A stretch of DNA of 33,903 nucleotides, from positions 1 to 33,903 of the forward strand of contig WJIQ01000313.1 in the NCBI GenBank assembly GCA_014730255.1, read 5' to 3'. Shown piece after piece: positions 1-10,299 of the stretch. The notes beneath the pieces are model-generated. The model did not search any database and was not told where the DNA came from. It saw only the letters and a list, made by a program, of their open reading frames with translations. The DNA comes from a bacterium. GTDB lineage: Bacteria > Krumholzibacteriota > Krumholzibacteriia > LZORAL124-64-63. The stretch's first letter is position 1. Each line of letters starts with the position of its first letter. The translations under genes were made by a program, and so were the position numbers.

Positions 1-1458
1 GAGCTCCGCCGCTCCGGCCTGGACGAGATCCGCCGGCGGATCCGCGAGGAGGACCCGCCGCTGCCCAGCGCCCGGCTGAGTTCGCTCGGCCCGCGGACCG
101 GCGACCTGGCCCGCCGTCTGGGCACCACGCCGGGCCGCCTGGTCGGCGACCTGCGCGGCGACCTGGACTGGATCGTCATGCGGGCCCTGGAGAAGGACCG
201 CACACGCCGCTACGGCACGCCCACCGAGCTGGCCGACGACCTGCGGCGCCACCTCCGCGACGAACCGGTCCTGGCCAGCCCGCCGAGCGTGCTCTACCGC
301 ACACGCAAGTTCGTGCGCCGGCACACCATCGGGGTCGCGTTCGCGGCCGTCACGGCCGTGCTGCTGGTCGCCCTGGCCGGTACGATGACCGTGCAGGCGG
401 GCCGCATCGCCGCCGAACGCGATCGCGCCAACGCCGAGTCGGAGACCGCGCGCCAGGTGTCCGAGTTCCTGGTCGGCCTGTTCGGCGGCGTCGACCCGAC
501 CGAGGCGCGCGGCCGCGAGGTCACCGCGCGCGAGATCCTCGACGCCGGCGTGGCCTCGGTGCGCGACGATCTCGCCGATCAGCCCGCGGTCCAGTCCACG
601 CTCATGCGCACCATGGGGCGGGTCTACATCGAGCTCAGCCTGTTCGACCAGGCCGAGCCGCTGATCCGCCAGGCCATCGCGCTGGCCGAGGCGAGTGGTG
701 ACCAGCTCGCACTGGTCGACGGCCTCGACCAGCTCGCCAAGCTCCTGACCTGGACCGATCGCAACGCCGAGGCCGAGGAGCTCGCGCGCCGGAGCCTGGC
801 GATCCGCGAGCGCCGGCTGGGTGCGGACGCTCCCGAGGTGGCGGCCAGCCTCAATGGCCTGGGCATCGCGCTGCACCAGCAGGATCGCCTCGACGAGGCG
901 GCGGCCGCGCACGAGCGCGCCCTGCGGATCCGCGAGCGCGCCTTCGGGCCCGACAGCGAGCTCGCCGCGGTCTCGGTCCACAACCTGGCGAGCGTCCACT
1001 ACTTCCGCGGCGACCTCGAGGCGGCCGCGCGCCTGTATCGCCGGTCGGCGGACATCGAGCTCGCGACCGGCGGCCGCGAGAACCACCACTACGCCACGAG
1101 CCTGCACACCCTGGCCATGGTGCGCCAGGAGCAGGGGCGCCTCGACGAGGCCCTGGCGCTCCAGGACGAGGCCCTCGCGATCCGCGAGCGTGTCCTCGGA
1201 CCCGATCACCACCACACCGCGCTGAGCCTGAGCACGATGGCGGTCATCCTCGCCGGGCTGGACCGTGCCGGGCCGGCCGTGGAGGCCGGCCGTCGGGCCC
1301 TCGCGATCGGCGAGGAGCGGCTCGGCCCGGACCATCCGGAGACCGACTGGATGCGGGAGAACCTGGCCATCGCGCTCGAGGCGGGGGGCGAGACGGAGGA
1401 GGCGGCGGGGCTGCGCGCGCGGATCGGCACCCCGGAGACAGCATCGGAATCCCGCTGA
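1..1458 (+). CDS. Ser/Thr protein kinase with C-terminal TPRs (5'-truncated)
   Basis: The reading frame is open from base 1, so this is the C-terminal 485 residues of a longer protein whose start lies outside the window. The first ~85 residues read like the end of a Hanks-type kinase C-lobe (GDLDWIVMRALEKDRTRRY, then ELADDLRRHL), the usual form in large-genome bacteria. A transmembrane helix follows at nt 325-396, so the kinase is cytoplasmic and the rest lies across the membrane. After a linker (REVTAREILDAG) come about five 42-residue TPRs of kinesin-light-chain type, recognisable by repeated RERxLGPD and LNxLA-like motifs. In this family such kinases phosphorylate Ser/Thr, and the TPR part is presumed to sense or bind partners. 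The catalytic loop and ATP site are not visible here, so activity cannot be judged. The gene converges on the S9 peptidase gene across a hairpin. Confidence 0.88.
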   Translation, partial: ELRRSGLDEIRRRIREEDPPLPSARLSSLGPRTGDLARRLGTTPGRLVGDLRGDLDWIVMRALEKDRTRRYGTPTELADDLRRHLRDEPVLASPPSVLYRTRKFVRRHTIGVAFAAVTAVLLVALAGTMTVQAGRIAAERDRANAESETARQVSEFLVGLFGGVDPTEARGREVTAREILDAGVASVRDDLADQPAVQSTLMRTMGRVYIELSLFDQAEPLIRQAIALAEASGDQLALVDGLDQLAKLLTWTDRNAEAEELARRSLAIRERRLGADAPEVAASLNGLGIALHQQDRLDEAAAAHERALRIRERAFGPDSELAAVSVHNLASVHYFRGDLEAAARLYRRSADIELATGGRENHHYATSLHTLAMVRQEQGRLDEALALQDEALAIRERVLGPDHHHTALSLSTMAVILAGLDRAGPAVEAGRRALAIGEERLGPDHPETDWMRENLAIALEAGGETEEAAGLRARIGTPETASESR

Positions 1459-1467
1459 GACATGAAA

Positions 1468-1493
1468 CGGGCCGCCCGCGGCCGGGCGGCCCG
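1468..1493. terminator. Hairpin between convergent genes
   Basis: A perfect 11-bp stem (CGGGCCGCCCG paired with CGGGCGGCCCG) with a 4-nt CGGC loop lies 10 bp after the kinase stop codon and 27 bp before the convergent peptidase stop codon. On the minus strand the stem is followed by TTTC. On the plus strand there is no U-run. It probably serves as a terminator for the minus-strand gene and possibly for both. Confidence 0.6.
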
Positions 1494-1519
1494 CCATCTC
1501 GATCAGGGCTGGTGGCGGA

Positions 1520-3595
<2,076 letters not shown>

Positions 3596-3636
3596 GGGGC
3601 ACCTCCGGGTTGCGATGGGCGGTCGTTCGAACCCGT

Positions 3637-3678
3637 CGAATATAAACGACGCCGCGTCCGGGGTCGAACGCGGCGTCG
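3637..3678 (-). terminator. Intrinsic terminator of the subtilase gene
   Basis: Twenty bases after the subtilase stop codon, the minus strand has an 11-bp perfect stem (CGACGCCGCGT with ACGCGGCGTCG), a 10-nt loop, and then TTTATATT. This is a classic stem plus U-rich tail. Confidence 0.8.
3639..3644 (-). promoter_or_regulatory. Candidate -10 box for the S9 peptidase gene
   Basis: On the minus strand TATATT (5 of 6 matches to TATAAT) lies about 43 bp upstream of the GTG start. No good -35 box is present at 16-18 bp, because that position is occupied by the terminator stem. The box falls inside the U-run of the upstream terminator. Confidence 0.35.
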
Positions 3679-3697
3679 CGAGGCGCGGCGGGGCGGA

Positions 3698-6436
3698 TCA
3701 GCGTGCGAGGGTGATGCGCTCGGTGGCCACCGCGCCGTCGGCGGCCCGGATGCGCACCAGGTAGGCCCCGCTCGGGGCGGCCCGACCGCGCGCATCGCGG
3801 CCATCCCAGAGGATCCGGCCGGTCGCCGGCATCGGCGTGCCGGCGAGCAGCCGGCGGACGAGCCGGCCGCGGACGTCGACGATGTCCAGGTCGACCGGTC
3901 CGGCCGCGGGCAGGCGCCAGGACAGCGAGACGCGGGGGTTGAAGGGATTGGGGAACGCGGCGAGCGACGCGTGCGCGATGTCGGGCGCGGCCCTGGGCGC
4001 CGCCGTGGCGACCGGCACGGTGTGCAGGGTGACGCCGTCGATCAGGAAGCCGTCGGCGGTGATCGCCTGGTCGCTGCCGAAGCGGATCGCCAGGCGCCAG
4101 TCCGGGCCGTCGAGATGGTCGGTGAGGTCGAAGACCGCCGTCCGCCAGCCGCCGGAGTCGCCCGACCAGCCGCCGGCGTAGCCCAGGCCGCCGAGCACCG
4201 GATCGGTGTAGCCGCCGAACGGCGTGAGCACCTGCTCGTCGGGACCGGGATTCAGCACCACGTTCACGCCGTCGTAGCTGGCCTCGGTGCCGCTCCAGTA
4301 GTGCAGGCTCAGCTGCACCGCGGCGCCGGCGAGGGCGTCGCCATCGAGCCATGGGCTCCACAGCTCACCCGTCGCCTCGTCGGGATACCCCGCGCCGTCG
4401 AGGCCGACGCCCCAGCACCAGTCGCCATCGAACGCCGCGCCCGGACCCAGGTCGGCGATCGCGGGGTCGCCGCGCTGCCAGAGGTCGCCCTGGGCCTGCC
4501 AGCCCTGCGGACCGTCCTCGAAGTCGTAGGTCACCGCCGGCAGCAGGATCCGGACGTCGTCCGGATCGGGGGCGTCCGCTGCGAGGGCGACGACGGCGCC
4601 GCCGAACCCCGGCCGTCCGCCGGCCTGCACGAGATGCGCGTTGCCGGCCGGCACGGGCTCGAACGCGAACGAGCCATCGGCGCCGGAGACGGTCGGCGCG
4701 ACGGGATCGTCGAGGAGCGAGACGGTGACGTCGGCGAGACCGGTGCCGTCGCTCGCCCCCACGCGGCCGGCGACCGTCTCGGTCGGCCGCGGCACGAGCG
4801 CGACGTCGAGGATCGTCTCGCCGACATCCGAGACGGTGACCGATCGCGAGGCGGACTCGTGCGTGTACGAGGAGAAGCTCACGGAGTAGTCGCCGGGCAG
4901 CAGTCCGAAGCGATAGAAGCCGTCGCCGCTGGTGATCGCGACCGGACCGGCGGGCTCCACGCGCACGGTCACGCCGGAGATCGGGTCGCCGGTGCCCGCC
5001 TCGCCGACGGTGCCGCGGAGCCAGCCCACACCGACGTCGAGCAGCATTGCGCGGGCGGCGACCAGGTCGGGCCGGGGACCCACGAACGGCGGCCCCACCG
5101 TCTCGGTGCCCGTCTGGCGGAGGATCTCGCGGGCGAGGTTCGCGTCGAGGGTCTCGAGCAGACTCGCCCGGGCCATGCCCTGCAGCGCGGCCACCGCGCC
5201 GGTGACGATGGGCGAGGCGCTGCTCGTGCCCGAGAACTGCACGGTGTACCACTCGGTCTCGTCGCCGCCCTGCAGGTCGCCGTAGCCGCAGGTGGCGACG
5301 TTCAGCCCCCAGCCGGAGAGGTCGACGCGCGAGCCGTGGTTCGAGAACCAGGCGGGGTCGAGGGCGCTGCCGTCGGTGGCGCCGACCATGATCGCGCCGG
5401 AGTCGCGCACCTCGCGGTCGAAGACGCCCTGGTAGACGGGGTCGTCGAGGTCCTGCTGACCGTTGCCCGCGGCCTCGACGACGATCAGACCGAGATCGGT
5501 GAGCGCGCGGATGGCGTCGAAGTTGTCGGGCCAGAACTCCATGGGCAGGTAGCCGTACTGGCCGGAGCCGTTGGCATTCGGACCGGGGGCGTGCAGCTCG
5601 ATGAGGACCACGTCGCCCACGTCGAGCGCCGCCGCGGCCGCGAGCAGCGCCTGGGCCAGCGACTGGTTGCCGACGCTCGAGCTGCCGCCCGCCGCGTCGG
5701 GCACGATGCCGATCACGCCCAGGCCGTTGTCCTGGCCGATCATCTCGCCCATCACCGCCGTGCCGTGGTTGCGCCAGCCGAGGTCGTCGATCGGTTCGCC
5801 GATCTCGACGAAGGGCGCGGGCAGGTCCTCGTGCGTCCAGAGCCAGGCGCCCTCGACGTCGACGATGCGGACGCCGCCGCCGCGCGCGCCCGGTTCGTCA
5901 CGCACCGCCTCGGCCCCGATGCCGACCGGGGCGACGTCGAGGTAGCCCTGCTCGTCGCTGAAGTCGTCGGTCAGGACGCCGGTGGCGACCACCCCGCCAC
6001 GGTCCGGGCCCGCCCCGGTGAAGGCGTCGAAGCCGAGGGCGGCGGGCACGGCCACGGGTTCGAGGAAGGCCGTCGTGACGGCCGGGTCGGCGGTGAGGCG
6101 GGCGACGAGGCGATGCAATCGCGACGGGTGGTCGAGGGCGGGCTCGAGGTGGGCGTAGAGTGCGAGATCGTCCAGCGCCGGCGAGCGCGCGGCCGACTTG
6201 GCCGCGGTGGCAGCCAGCAGATCCGGTTCGATGCGCGGTGCCAGGGGCGCACCGCCGATCGCGGCGACCCGGGCACGGTCGTGAGCCGTCGCCTCGGGCG
6301 TGAACTGCACGACCACCCGTCCGGTGGGAGCCGGGGTCTGCATCTCCGCCCGACTGGACAGGGGCGAGGCGGTGGCGCCGACGACGAGCGCGAGGATGGC
6401 GATCAGGGCGATCGCGAAGGGCAGCCTTCTTGGCAT
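3698..6436 (-). CDS. Secreted subtilisin-like S8 serine protease, multidomain, with FlgD-like C-terminal domain
   Basis: The protein has 912 residues and starts at ATG 6436, with GAGGTC 4 bp before it. Residues 1-24 form a signal peptide. Residues ~25-180 look like a propeptide/N-terminal region. The S8 catalytic domain (~185-465) has Asp193 (IVDVEG), His224 (NHGTAVMG), oxyanion Asn325 (EAAGNG) and Ser405 (SGTSSASP). Two carboxypeptidase-regulatory-like beta domains follow (~472-548 and ~554-630). Then comes a jelly-roll/MAM-like region (~635-805; DFEDGPQGW at 638-646). The C-terminal FlgD-like Ig domain (~823-912) contains FPNPFNP and ends in a GAYLVRI-type strand. In FCB-related bacteria such C-termini mark exported or surface proteins, and in some they act as type IX secretion signals. 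The triad is complete, so it is probably active outside the cytoplasm. The substrate is unknown. Confidence 0.93.
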   Translation of the reverse strand: MPRRLPFAIALIAILALVVGATASPLSSRAEMQTPAPTGRVVVQFTPEATAHDRARVAAIGGAPLAPRIEPDLLAATAAKSAARSPALDDLALYAHLEPALDHPSRLHRLVARLTADPAVTTAFLEPVAVPAALGFDAFTGAGPDRGGVVATGVLTDDFSDEQGYLDVAPVGIGAEAVRDEPGARGGGVRIVDVEGAWLWTHEDLPAPFVEIGEPIDDLGWRNHGTAVMGEMIGQDNGLGVIGIVPDAAGGSSSVGNQSLAQALLAAAAALDVGDVVLIELHAPGPNANGSGQYGYLPMEFWPDNFDAIRALTDLGLIVVEAAGNGQQDLDDPVYQGVFDREVRDSGAIMVGATDGSALDPAWFSNHGSRVDLSGWGLNVATCGYGDLQGGDETEWYTVQFSGTSSASPIVTGAVAALQGMARASLLETLDANLAREILRQTGTETVGPPFVGPRPDLVAARAMLLDVGVGWLRGTVGEAGTGDPISGVTVRVEPAGPVAITSGDGFYRFGLLPGDYSVSFSSYTHESASRSVTVSDVGETILDVALVPRPTETVAGRVGASDGTGLADVTVSLLDDPVAPTVSGADGSFAFEPVPAGNAHLVQAGGRPGFGGAVVALAADAPDPDDVRILLPAVTYDFEDGPQGWQAQGDLWQRGDPAIADLGPGAAFDGDWCWGVGLDGAGYPDEATGELWSPWLDGDALAGAAVQLSLHYWSGTEASYDGVNVVLNPGPDEQVLTPFGGYTDPVLGGLGYAGGWSGDSGGWRTAVFDLTDHLDGPDWRLAIRFGSDQAITADGFLIDGVTLHTVPVATAAPRAAPDIAHASLAAFPNPFNPRVSLSWRLPAAGPVDLDIVDVRGRLVRRLLAGTPMPATGRILWDGRDARGRAAPSGAYLVRIRAADGAVATERITLAR

Positions 6437-6481
6437 GCGAGACCTCGCTTTCGGGGGGCGGCGGCGTCTCGGTCACCCATC

Positions 6482-6490
6482 AAGATACCA
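6482..6490 (-). promoter_or_regulatory. Candidate extended -10 promoter of the subtilase gene
   Basis: The minus strand reads TGGTATCTT, an extended -10 (TG-N-TATCTT), about 45 bp before the subtilase start codon. There is no recognisable -35 box, which fits an extended -10 promoter. Transcription would start near 6475, giving a leader of about 40 nt. The rest of 6491-6642 shows nothing I recognise. Confidence 0.35.
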
Positions 6491-6642
6491 GAATCGGGAC
6501 GGCCGCGAGTGGCTCCGGATCACGGACCGGGAGCATGGGGGTGCAGGAGGGCGCGTGATGGCGGAGGATGGCCGGTGAGGGAGGCGGTGTCGAGCGTCCG
6601 GGCGCCCGGCCGGCCCGCCGGCAGGGTCAGCCATCCGCCGCG

Positions 6643-6680
6643 AGAGAAAACGGCGGGGCGAACCGAAGTCCGCCCCGCCG
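6643..6680 (-). terminator. Intrinsic terminator of the outer-membrane barrel gene
   Basis: The minus strand shows a perfect 10-bp stem (CGGCGGGGCG with CGCCCCGCCG), a 10-nt loop, and the tail TTTTCTCT. It lies about 25 bp after the stop codon of the barrel gene. The form is canonical. Confidence 0.82.
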
Positions 6681-6704
6681 CCTGGAGAATCGGTGACCGG
6701 ATCC

Positions 6705-7244
6705 CTAGAAGGTGAACCAGACGCCGGCCTCGGTGACGTTCTCGCCGAAGGTCGAGAAGTCGGTGTAGCTGTCCTCACCGCCCTCGTCGACGATCTCGTC
6801 CGGCAGCGACGTGCTGCTGAAGCGCAGGCCGTGCTGGAAGGTCAGGCCGAAGCGCTCGGCCAGGCGCATCTCGGCGCCCAGGTTGAGCTCGAGGTCGAGG
6901 ACGGTCCAGGTGGCGTCGGCCTGGCCGGAACCGTAGACGCGGTCGTCGAGGCTCGAGTAGGCCACGGCCGGACGGATGAAGAAGTAGCTGTCGTTGTAGT
7001 CGTAGAGGATGTAGCTGACACCCACCTCGAGGAACATGCTCGTGGCACTCTCCTCGCCGAGGTCCTGGCTCTCGAAGCCCAGGCCGAGGTCGGCGCCGAC
7101 CTTCTCGCTGAAGAAGTACCGCAGGCCCACGGGCGCGTCGGTGGTGTTGAAGCCCAGGGCGAACTCGCCCTCACGATCGGCCGCGACGGCGCTGCCGGCG
7201 GTGGCGATCAGGGCGACGAGGGTCACGATCGCGATCTTACGCAT
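6705..7244 (-). CDS. Small outer-membrane beta-barrel protein
   Basis: This 179-residue protein starts at ATG 7244 with a strong AGGAGGAC site 7 bp upstream. A signal peptide covers residues 1-21 (ends SAVA). The mature part alternates hydrophobic and polar residues in strands such as GLRYFFSE, FLEVGVSYILYDY, YFFIRPAVAY and LNLGAEMRLAERFGLTFQHGLRF. It ends in Phe (VWFTF), the usual C-terminal signature recognised by the BAM machinery. About eight strands would fit an OmpA/OmpW-sized barrel. I cannot assign a substrate or a family more precise than outer-membrane beta-barrel. The gene stands alone, with its own promoter region and terminator. It is divergent from sthA and shares its regulatory region. 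Confidence 0.8.
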   Translation of the reverse strand: MRKIAIVTLVALIATAGSAVAADREGEFALGFNTTDAPVGLRYFFSEKVGADLGLGFESQDLGEESATSMFLEVGVSYILYDYNDSYFFIRPAVAYSSLDDRVYGSGQADATWTVLDLELNLGAEMRLAERFGLTFQHGLRFSSTSLPDEIVDEGGEDSYTDFSTFGENVTEAGVWFTF

Positions 7245-7312
7245 GTCTCAGGTCCTCCTGATATGTGTGCTCGAACGGCGGGGCTCCATGCCACCGCACT
7301 GCAACGCCCGGC

Positions 7313-7341
7313 ATGAAAACGTCAAAGGTTTGACATGTCAA
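7313..7341 (-). promoter_or_regulatory. Candidate promoter of the barrel gene
   Basis: On the minus strand a perfect TTGACA -35 (7336-7341) is followed after 17 bp by TTTCAT (7313-7318, 4 of 6 matches). Transcription would start near 7306, about 60 nt before the start codon. The -35 is half of the palindrome at 7330-7341. Confidence 0.5.
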
Positions 7342-7368
7342 TAGTTTGTCGAGAAAAATAATAGACAA
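7321..7368. promoter_or_regulatory. AT-rich island with nested palindromes (candidate operator)
   Basis: The 302-bp gap between the divergent barrel and sthA genes (7245-7546) contains a strikingly AT-rich stretch. It holds GTCAAA-GG-TTTGAC (7321-7334), the overlapping perfect palindrome TTGACATGTCAA (7330-7341), and an inverted pair TTGTC (7346-7350) and GACAA (7364-7368). These share TGTC/GACA or TTTGAC half-sites, as expected for dimeric regulators. The regulator family cannot be named from the sequence. Positions ~7375-7447 of the gap show nothing I recognise. Confidence 0.5.
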
Positions 7369-7447
7369 TGTAGATCAGGATTTTCCGTCGGAACGGGGCG
7401 CACGCCATCGTTCGCGCGCGCCGGGCCACCCCCCGGCGAGTCCGAGG

Positions 7448-7476
7448 TTTCGAAAACACGCACCCTGCCCTAAACT
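7448..7476 (+). promoter_or_regulatory. Candidate sthA promoter
   Basis: TTTCGA (7448-7453), a 17-bp spacer and TAAACT (7471-7476) lie about 70 bp before the sthA start codon. The -35 is poor (3 of 6), the -10 moderate (4 of 6). An alternative start of transcription inside the AT-rich island at 7321-7374 is equally possible. Confidence 0.3.
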
Positions 7477-7546
7477 TGAACCGAGATCGTCGGCGACGGA
7501 CGACACCGCGCCCGAAGCACCCGGTCATAGCGAGGACGAGTTCGGC

Positions 7547-8914
7547 ATGCAGCGCGACTACGATGTGATCGTCATCGGAAGCGGTCCTGGCGGCGAGGGC
7601 GCGGCCATGAAGTGCGCCAAGGCGGGCAAGCGGGTGGCAGTCGTGGAGGCCATGTTCGAGGTCGGGGGCAATTGCACTCACCGTGGGACCATTCCCAGCA
7701 AGGCGCTGCGCCAGATCATCCAGCGCAAGCCCAACTGGCTGAAGTTCAAGGACGCCGACTACAAGACGCTGCTGCGCCACTCCCAGACGGTGATCGAGGC
7801 CCAGGTCACGTTGCGACGGAGCTTCTACGACGGCAACGACGTCGACGTGCTCGTCGGCGAGGCGTCGTTCGTCGACCCGCATACCGTCACCGTCTCCAGC
7901 CGCGGTGGTCCGACCGAGACCTACACGGCCGACGCCTTCTTCCTCGCCACCGGATCGCGCCCGTATCATCCCGACGACGTCGACTTCACGCACCCCCGGA
8001 TCCTCGACAGCGACACCATCCTCAAGCTCGAGGCCACGCCCAAGTCGCTGACCATCTACGGCGCCGGCGTGATCGGCAGCGAGTACGCGTCGATCTTCCG
8101 GGGACTGGGCATGAAGGTGAACCTGATCAACACCCGCGCGCAGCTGCTGGCCTTCCTCGACGACGAGATCATCGATGCCCTCGCCTACCATCTGCGCGAG
8201 ATGGGCGTCCGCCTCGACCACAGCGAGAAGTACACCAGCGTCGAGGCCGACGACCGGGGCGTGACGCTCAACCTCGAGTCGAACAAGGTGATCCGCAGCG
8301 ATTACCTGCTATGGGCCAACGGGCGAACGGGCAACAGCGACCGGCTCGGCGTGGACAATCTCGGCCTCGAGCCCAACTCGCGCGGCAACCTGAAGGTCAA
8401 CGAGAGCTACCAGACCGACCTGCCGCACATCTACGCCGTCGGCGATCTCGTGGGCTACCCGAGCCTGGCGAGCGCGGCCTACGACCAGGGACGGATCGCG
8501 GCCACCCATCACGTCGAGGGCGAGTGCGACCACAAGCTGGTCAAGGACATCCCGACCGGGATCTACACCATCCCGGAGATCAGCTCCGTCGGCCTGAACG
8601 AGCGCGAGCTCACCGAGCAGAAGGTTCCCTACGAGGTGGGCCACGCCATGTTCAAGCACCTGGCGCGCGCACAGATCACCGGCCGGACCGTCGGCATGCT
8701 CAAGATCCTCTTCCACCGCGAGACGCGCGAGTTGCTGGGCATCCACTGCTTCGGAGACAACGCGGCGGAGATCGTGCACATCGGTCAGGCCATCATGTCG
8801 CAGCCGGGCGAGCTGAACACCCTCGATTACTTCATCAATACGACCTTCAATTATCCGACCATGGCCGAGGCCTACCGGGTGGCGGCGCTGAACGGGTTGA
8901 ACCGGCTCGGCTGA
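7547..8914 (+). CDS. sthA: Si-specific NAD(P)+ transhydrogenase, soluble pyridine nucleotide transhydrogenase
   Basis: This 455-residue cytoplasmic flavoprotein transfers hydride between NADPH and NAD+, balancing the two nucleotide pools. It aligns by eye along its whole length with E. coli SthA. The FAD-binding N-terminus is [14 protein letters not shown]. The motif [16 protein letters not shown] has only one cysteine at the position where disulfide reductases have CxxxxC, which is diagnostic of SthA. The NAD(P) site is [15 protein letters not shown]. The C-terminal signature is [21 protein letters not shown] chose ATG 7547 because the family begins at this YDVIVIG segment and GAGGA lies upstream. 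The frame stays open back to 7346, but those 67 residues are low-complexity and unlike the family. It is divergent from the barrel gene and followed 75 bp later by an AlgE-like porin. Confidence 0.96.
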   Translation: MQRDYDVIVIGSGPGGEGAAMKCAKAGKRVAVVEAMFEVGGNCTHRGTIPSKALRQIIQRKPNWLKFKDADYKTLLRHSQTVIEAQVTLRRSFYDGNDVDVLVGEASFVDPHTVTVSSRGGPTETYTADAFFLATGSRPYHPDDVDFTHPRILDSDTILKLEATPKSLTIYGAGVIGSEYASIFRGLGMKVNLINTRAQLLAFLDDEIIDALAYHLREMGVRLDHSEKYTSVEADDRGVTLNLESNKVIRSDYLLWANGRTGNSDRLGVDNLGLEPNSRGNLKVNESYQTDLPHIYAVGDLVGYPSLASAAYDQGRIAATHHVEGECDHKLVKDIPTGIYTIPEISSVGLNERELTEQKVPYEVGHAMFKHLARAQITGRTVGMLKILFHRETRELLGIHCFGDNAAEIVHIGQAIMSQPGELNTLDYFINTTFNYPTMAEAYRVAALNGLNRLG

Positions 8915-8989
8915 ATCCCCTCGGTCGATTCCTTGCCTGGCCCGCGACCTTGGGCGACCTTCGCGTCCTGAACCGGAAGGACGTCCATC

Positions 8990-10261
8990 ATGCGCATGAT
9001 CCTGCTCGCAAGTCTCGTCGGCCTGGCCTCGATGGCCGCCGCCCTCGACCTCCAGCCCACCGCCGATCTGCGCGTGCGCCAGGAGGTGCTCGACGGGGTC
9101 TATCACTTCGCTCCGGAGACCGACCGCGACTGGGTGCGCGTCCGCACGCGCCTCGGCCTGCAGGCGACCGGCGATCGCCATGCCCTCGCGCTACGCCTGG
9201 CCAACGAGCACCGCCACTACCTCACGCCGGACCAGGATCTGGACTGGGACGAGGTGCTGATCGATCGCCTGGCCTGGCGCATCGCCCTGGGCGAGGGCAC
9301 GGACGTGACCCTCGGCCGGCAGGACATCATCTGGCCGGGCGGCTTCCTGGTGCTCGAGGGGCATCCGCTCGATGGTAGCCGCACGATTTTCCACGACGGC
9401 GTGCGGCTGCGGCACCACCTCGGCGAGGCCGGGAGCGATGGGCCCCGGATCGACGTGGCGGCCGTGCACAATCGCCGCCAGGCCGGGCTGGTCCTGATCG
9501 ACGACCAGGACCGCGCCCTCACGTTCGGTGACGAGACCGGTCTGCTGGCCCGGGTCGATCACGACCGGTGGAGCCACGCGTTCATCCTCAAGCACGAGGA
9601 CTGGCCCGACGACGAGCCCGGCGTCCCGCGCGGCGACCTGACGACGTGGACCTTCGCGTCGCGCCATGTCGGTGCGGTCCACGCGTCGGTCGATCTCGAG
9701 GCCGAGCTCGCCCTGCAGTACCAGCACGGGGACGTGCGCGAGACGATTCCCTATCCCGACGATGCGCCCTTCGGCAACGGCTGGGCGCTCGCCGGCCAGG
9801 CGTTCGCGACCGTGCCGTTCGAGCGGGCATCGATCGATCTCGGCGGCTTCTTCTACTCCGGCGCCCGCGGCGATCTGAGGCCGTTCAAGGCGCCCTGGGG
9901 CAACTGGCCGAAGTGGAGCGAGCTCTACATCTACACGCTGCTCGGCGAGAGCACGCCGGGCCGGCCGCACGTGGCCGCCTGGGAGAACGTGGCGGCGCCG
10001 CGGGTCCAGATCCGGCGCCCCCTCGCCGGTGGCCTCGACGGAAGGGTCGGGGCCACGTGGCTCACCGCGCCCGCGCCGGAGTGGGCCAGCCGCGGCCTGC
10101 TGCTCGAGGCGCGGCTCGATGCGCAGCTGCGCCCGCGTCTGCGCGCGCACCTGCTGTTCGAATGGCTCGACCCCGGATCCTTCCACGATGGTCGATACGG
10201 ACTGGCACCGCTGACCGACCCCGTCAGCTTCCTGCGCTGGGAGATCTCCTGGAGCTTCTGA
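8990..10261 (+). CDS. Outer-membrane porin of the alginate-export (AlgE-like) family
   Basis: The protein has 423 residues from ATG 8990, with GGAAGGA 8 bp upstream. That site lies partly in a small 6-bp hairpin (8964-8983), which may damp translation. A signal peptide covers residues 1-18 (ends AAA). The mature part starts with the LRVRQEVLDG-like strand and WVRVRTRLGLQ, then DVTLGRQDIIWPGG and RTIFHDGVRLRHH. These resemble the N-terminal strands and the GRQ..pGG/FDGvr motifs of AlgE-type 'alginate export' proteins. The C-terminus is an aromatic barrel strand (LRWEISWSF). The family name does not prove alginate as cargo, because many members are general or unknown porins and no alginate biosynthesis genes are visible here. 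It probably forms an operon with the DsrE-family gene 38 bp downstream. Confidence 0.78.
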   Translation: MRMILLASLVGLASMAAALDLQPTADLRVRQEVLDGVYHFAPETDRDWVRVRTRLGLQATGDRHALALRLANEHRHYLTPDQDLDWDEVLIDRLAWRIALGEGTDVTLGRQDIIWPGGFLVLEGHPLDGSRTIFHDGVRLRHHLGEAGSDGPRIDVAAVHNRRQAGLVLIDDQDRALTFGDETGLLARVDHDRWSHAFILKHEDWPDDEPGVPRGDLTTWTFASRHVGAVHASVDLEAELALQYQHGDVRETIPYPDDAPFGNGWALAGQAFATVPFERASIDLGGFFYSGARGDLRPFKAPWGNWPKWSELYIYTLLGESTPGRPHVAAWENVAAPRVQIRRPLAGGLDGRVGATWLTAPAPEWASRGLLLEARLDAQLRPRLRAHLLFEWLDPGSFHDGRYGLAPLTDPVSFLRWEISWSF

Positions 10262-10299
10262 GGCTCCTGCCGACCGGCCCCGAACCCCGAGGACTCGTC

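Noticed and set aside
810-1390. DNA-level tandem repeat
   Set aside because: The ~126-bp periodicity is explained by 42-residue TPR units in the kinase and is not conserved at base level.
7346-7546. A 67-residue N-terminal extension of SthA
   Set aside because: The frame is open, but the residues are unlike any SthA, and the region carries promoter-like and palindromic DNA. The family start matches ATG 7547.
8990-10261. An alginate biosynthesis or secretion locus
   Set aside because: Only a porin of the alginate-export family is seen; no alg synthesis, epimerase or lyase genes are in the window.
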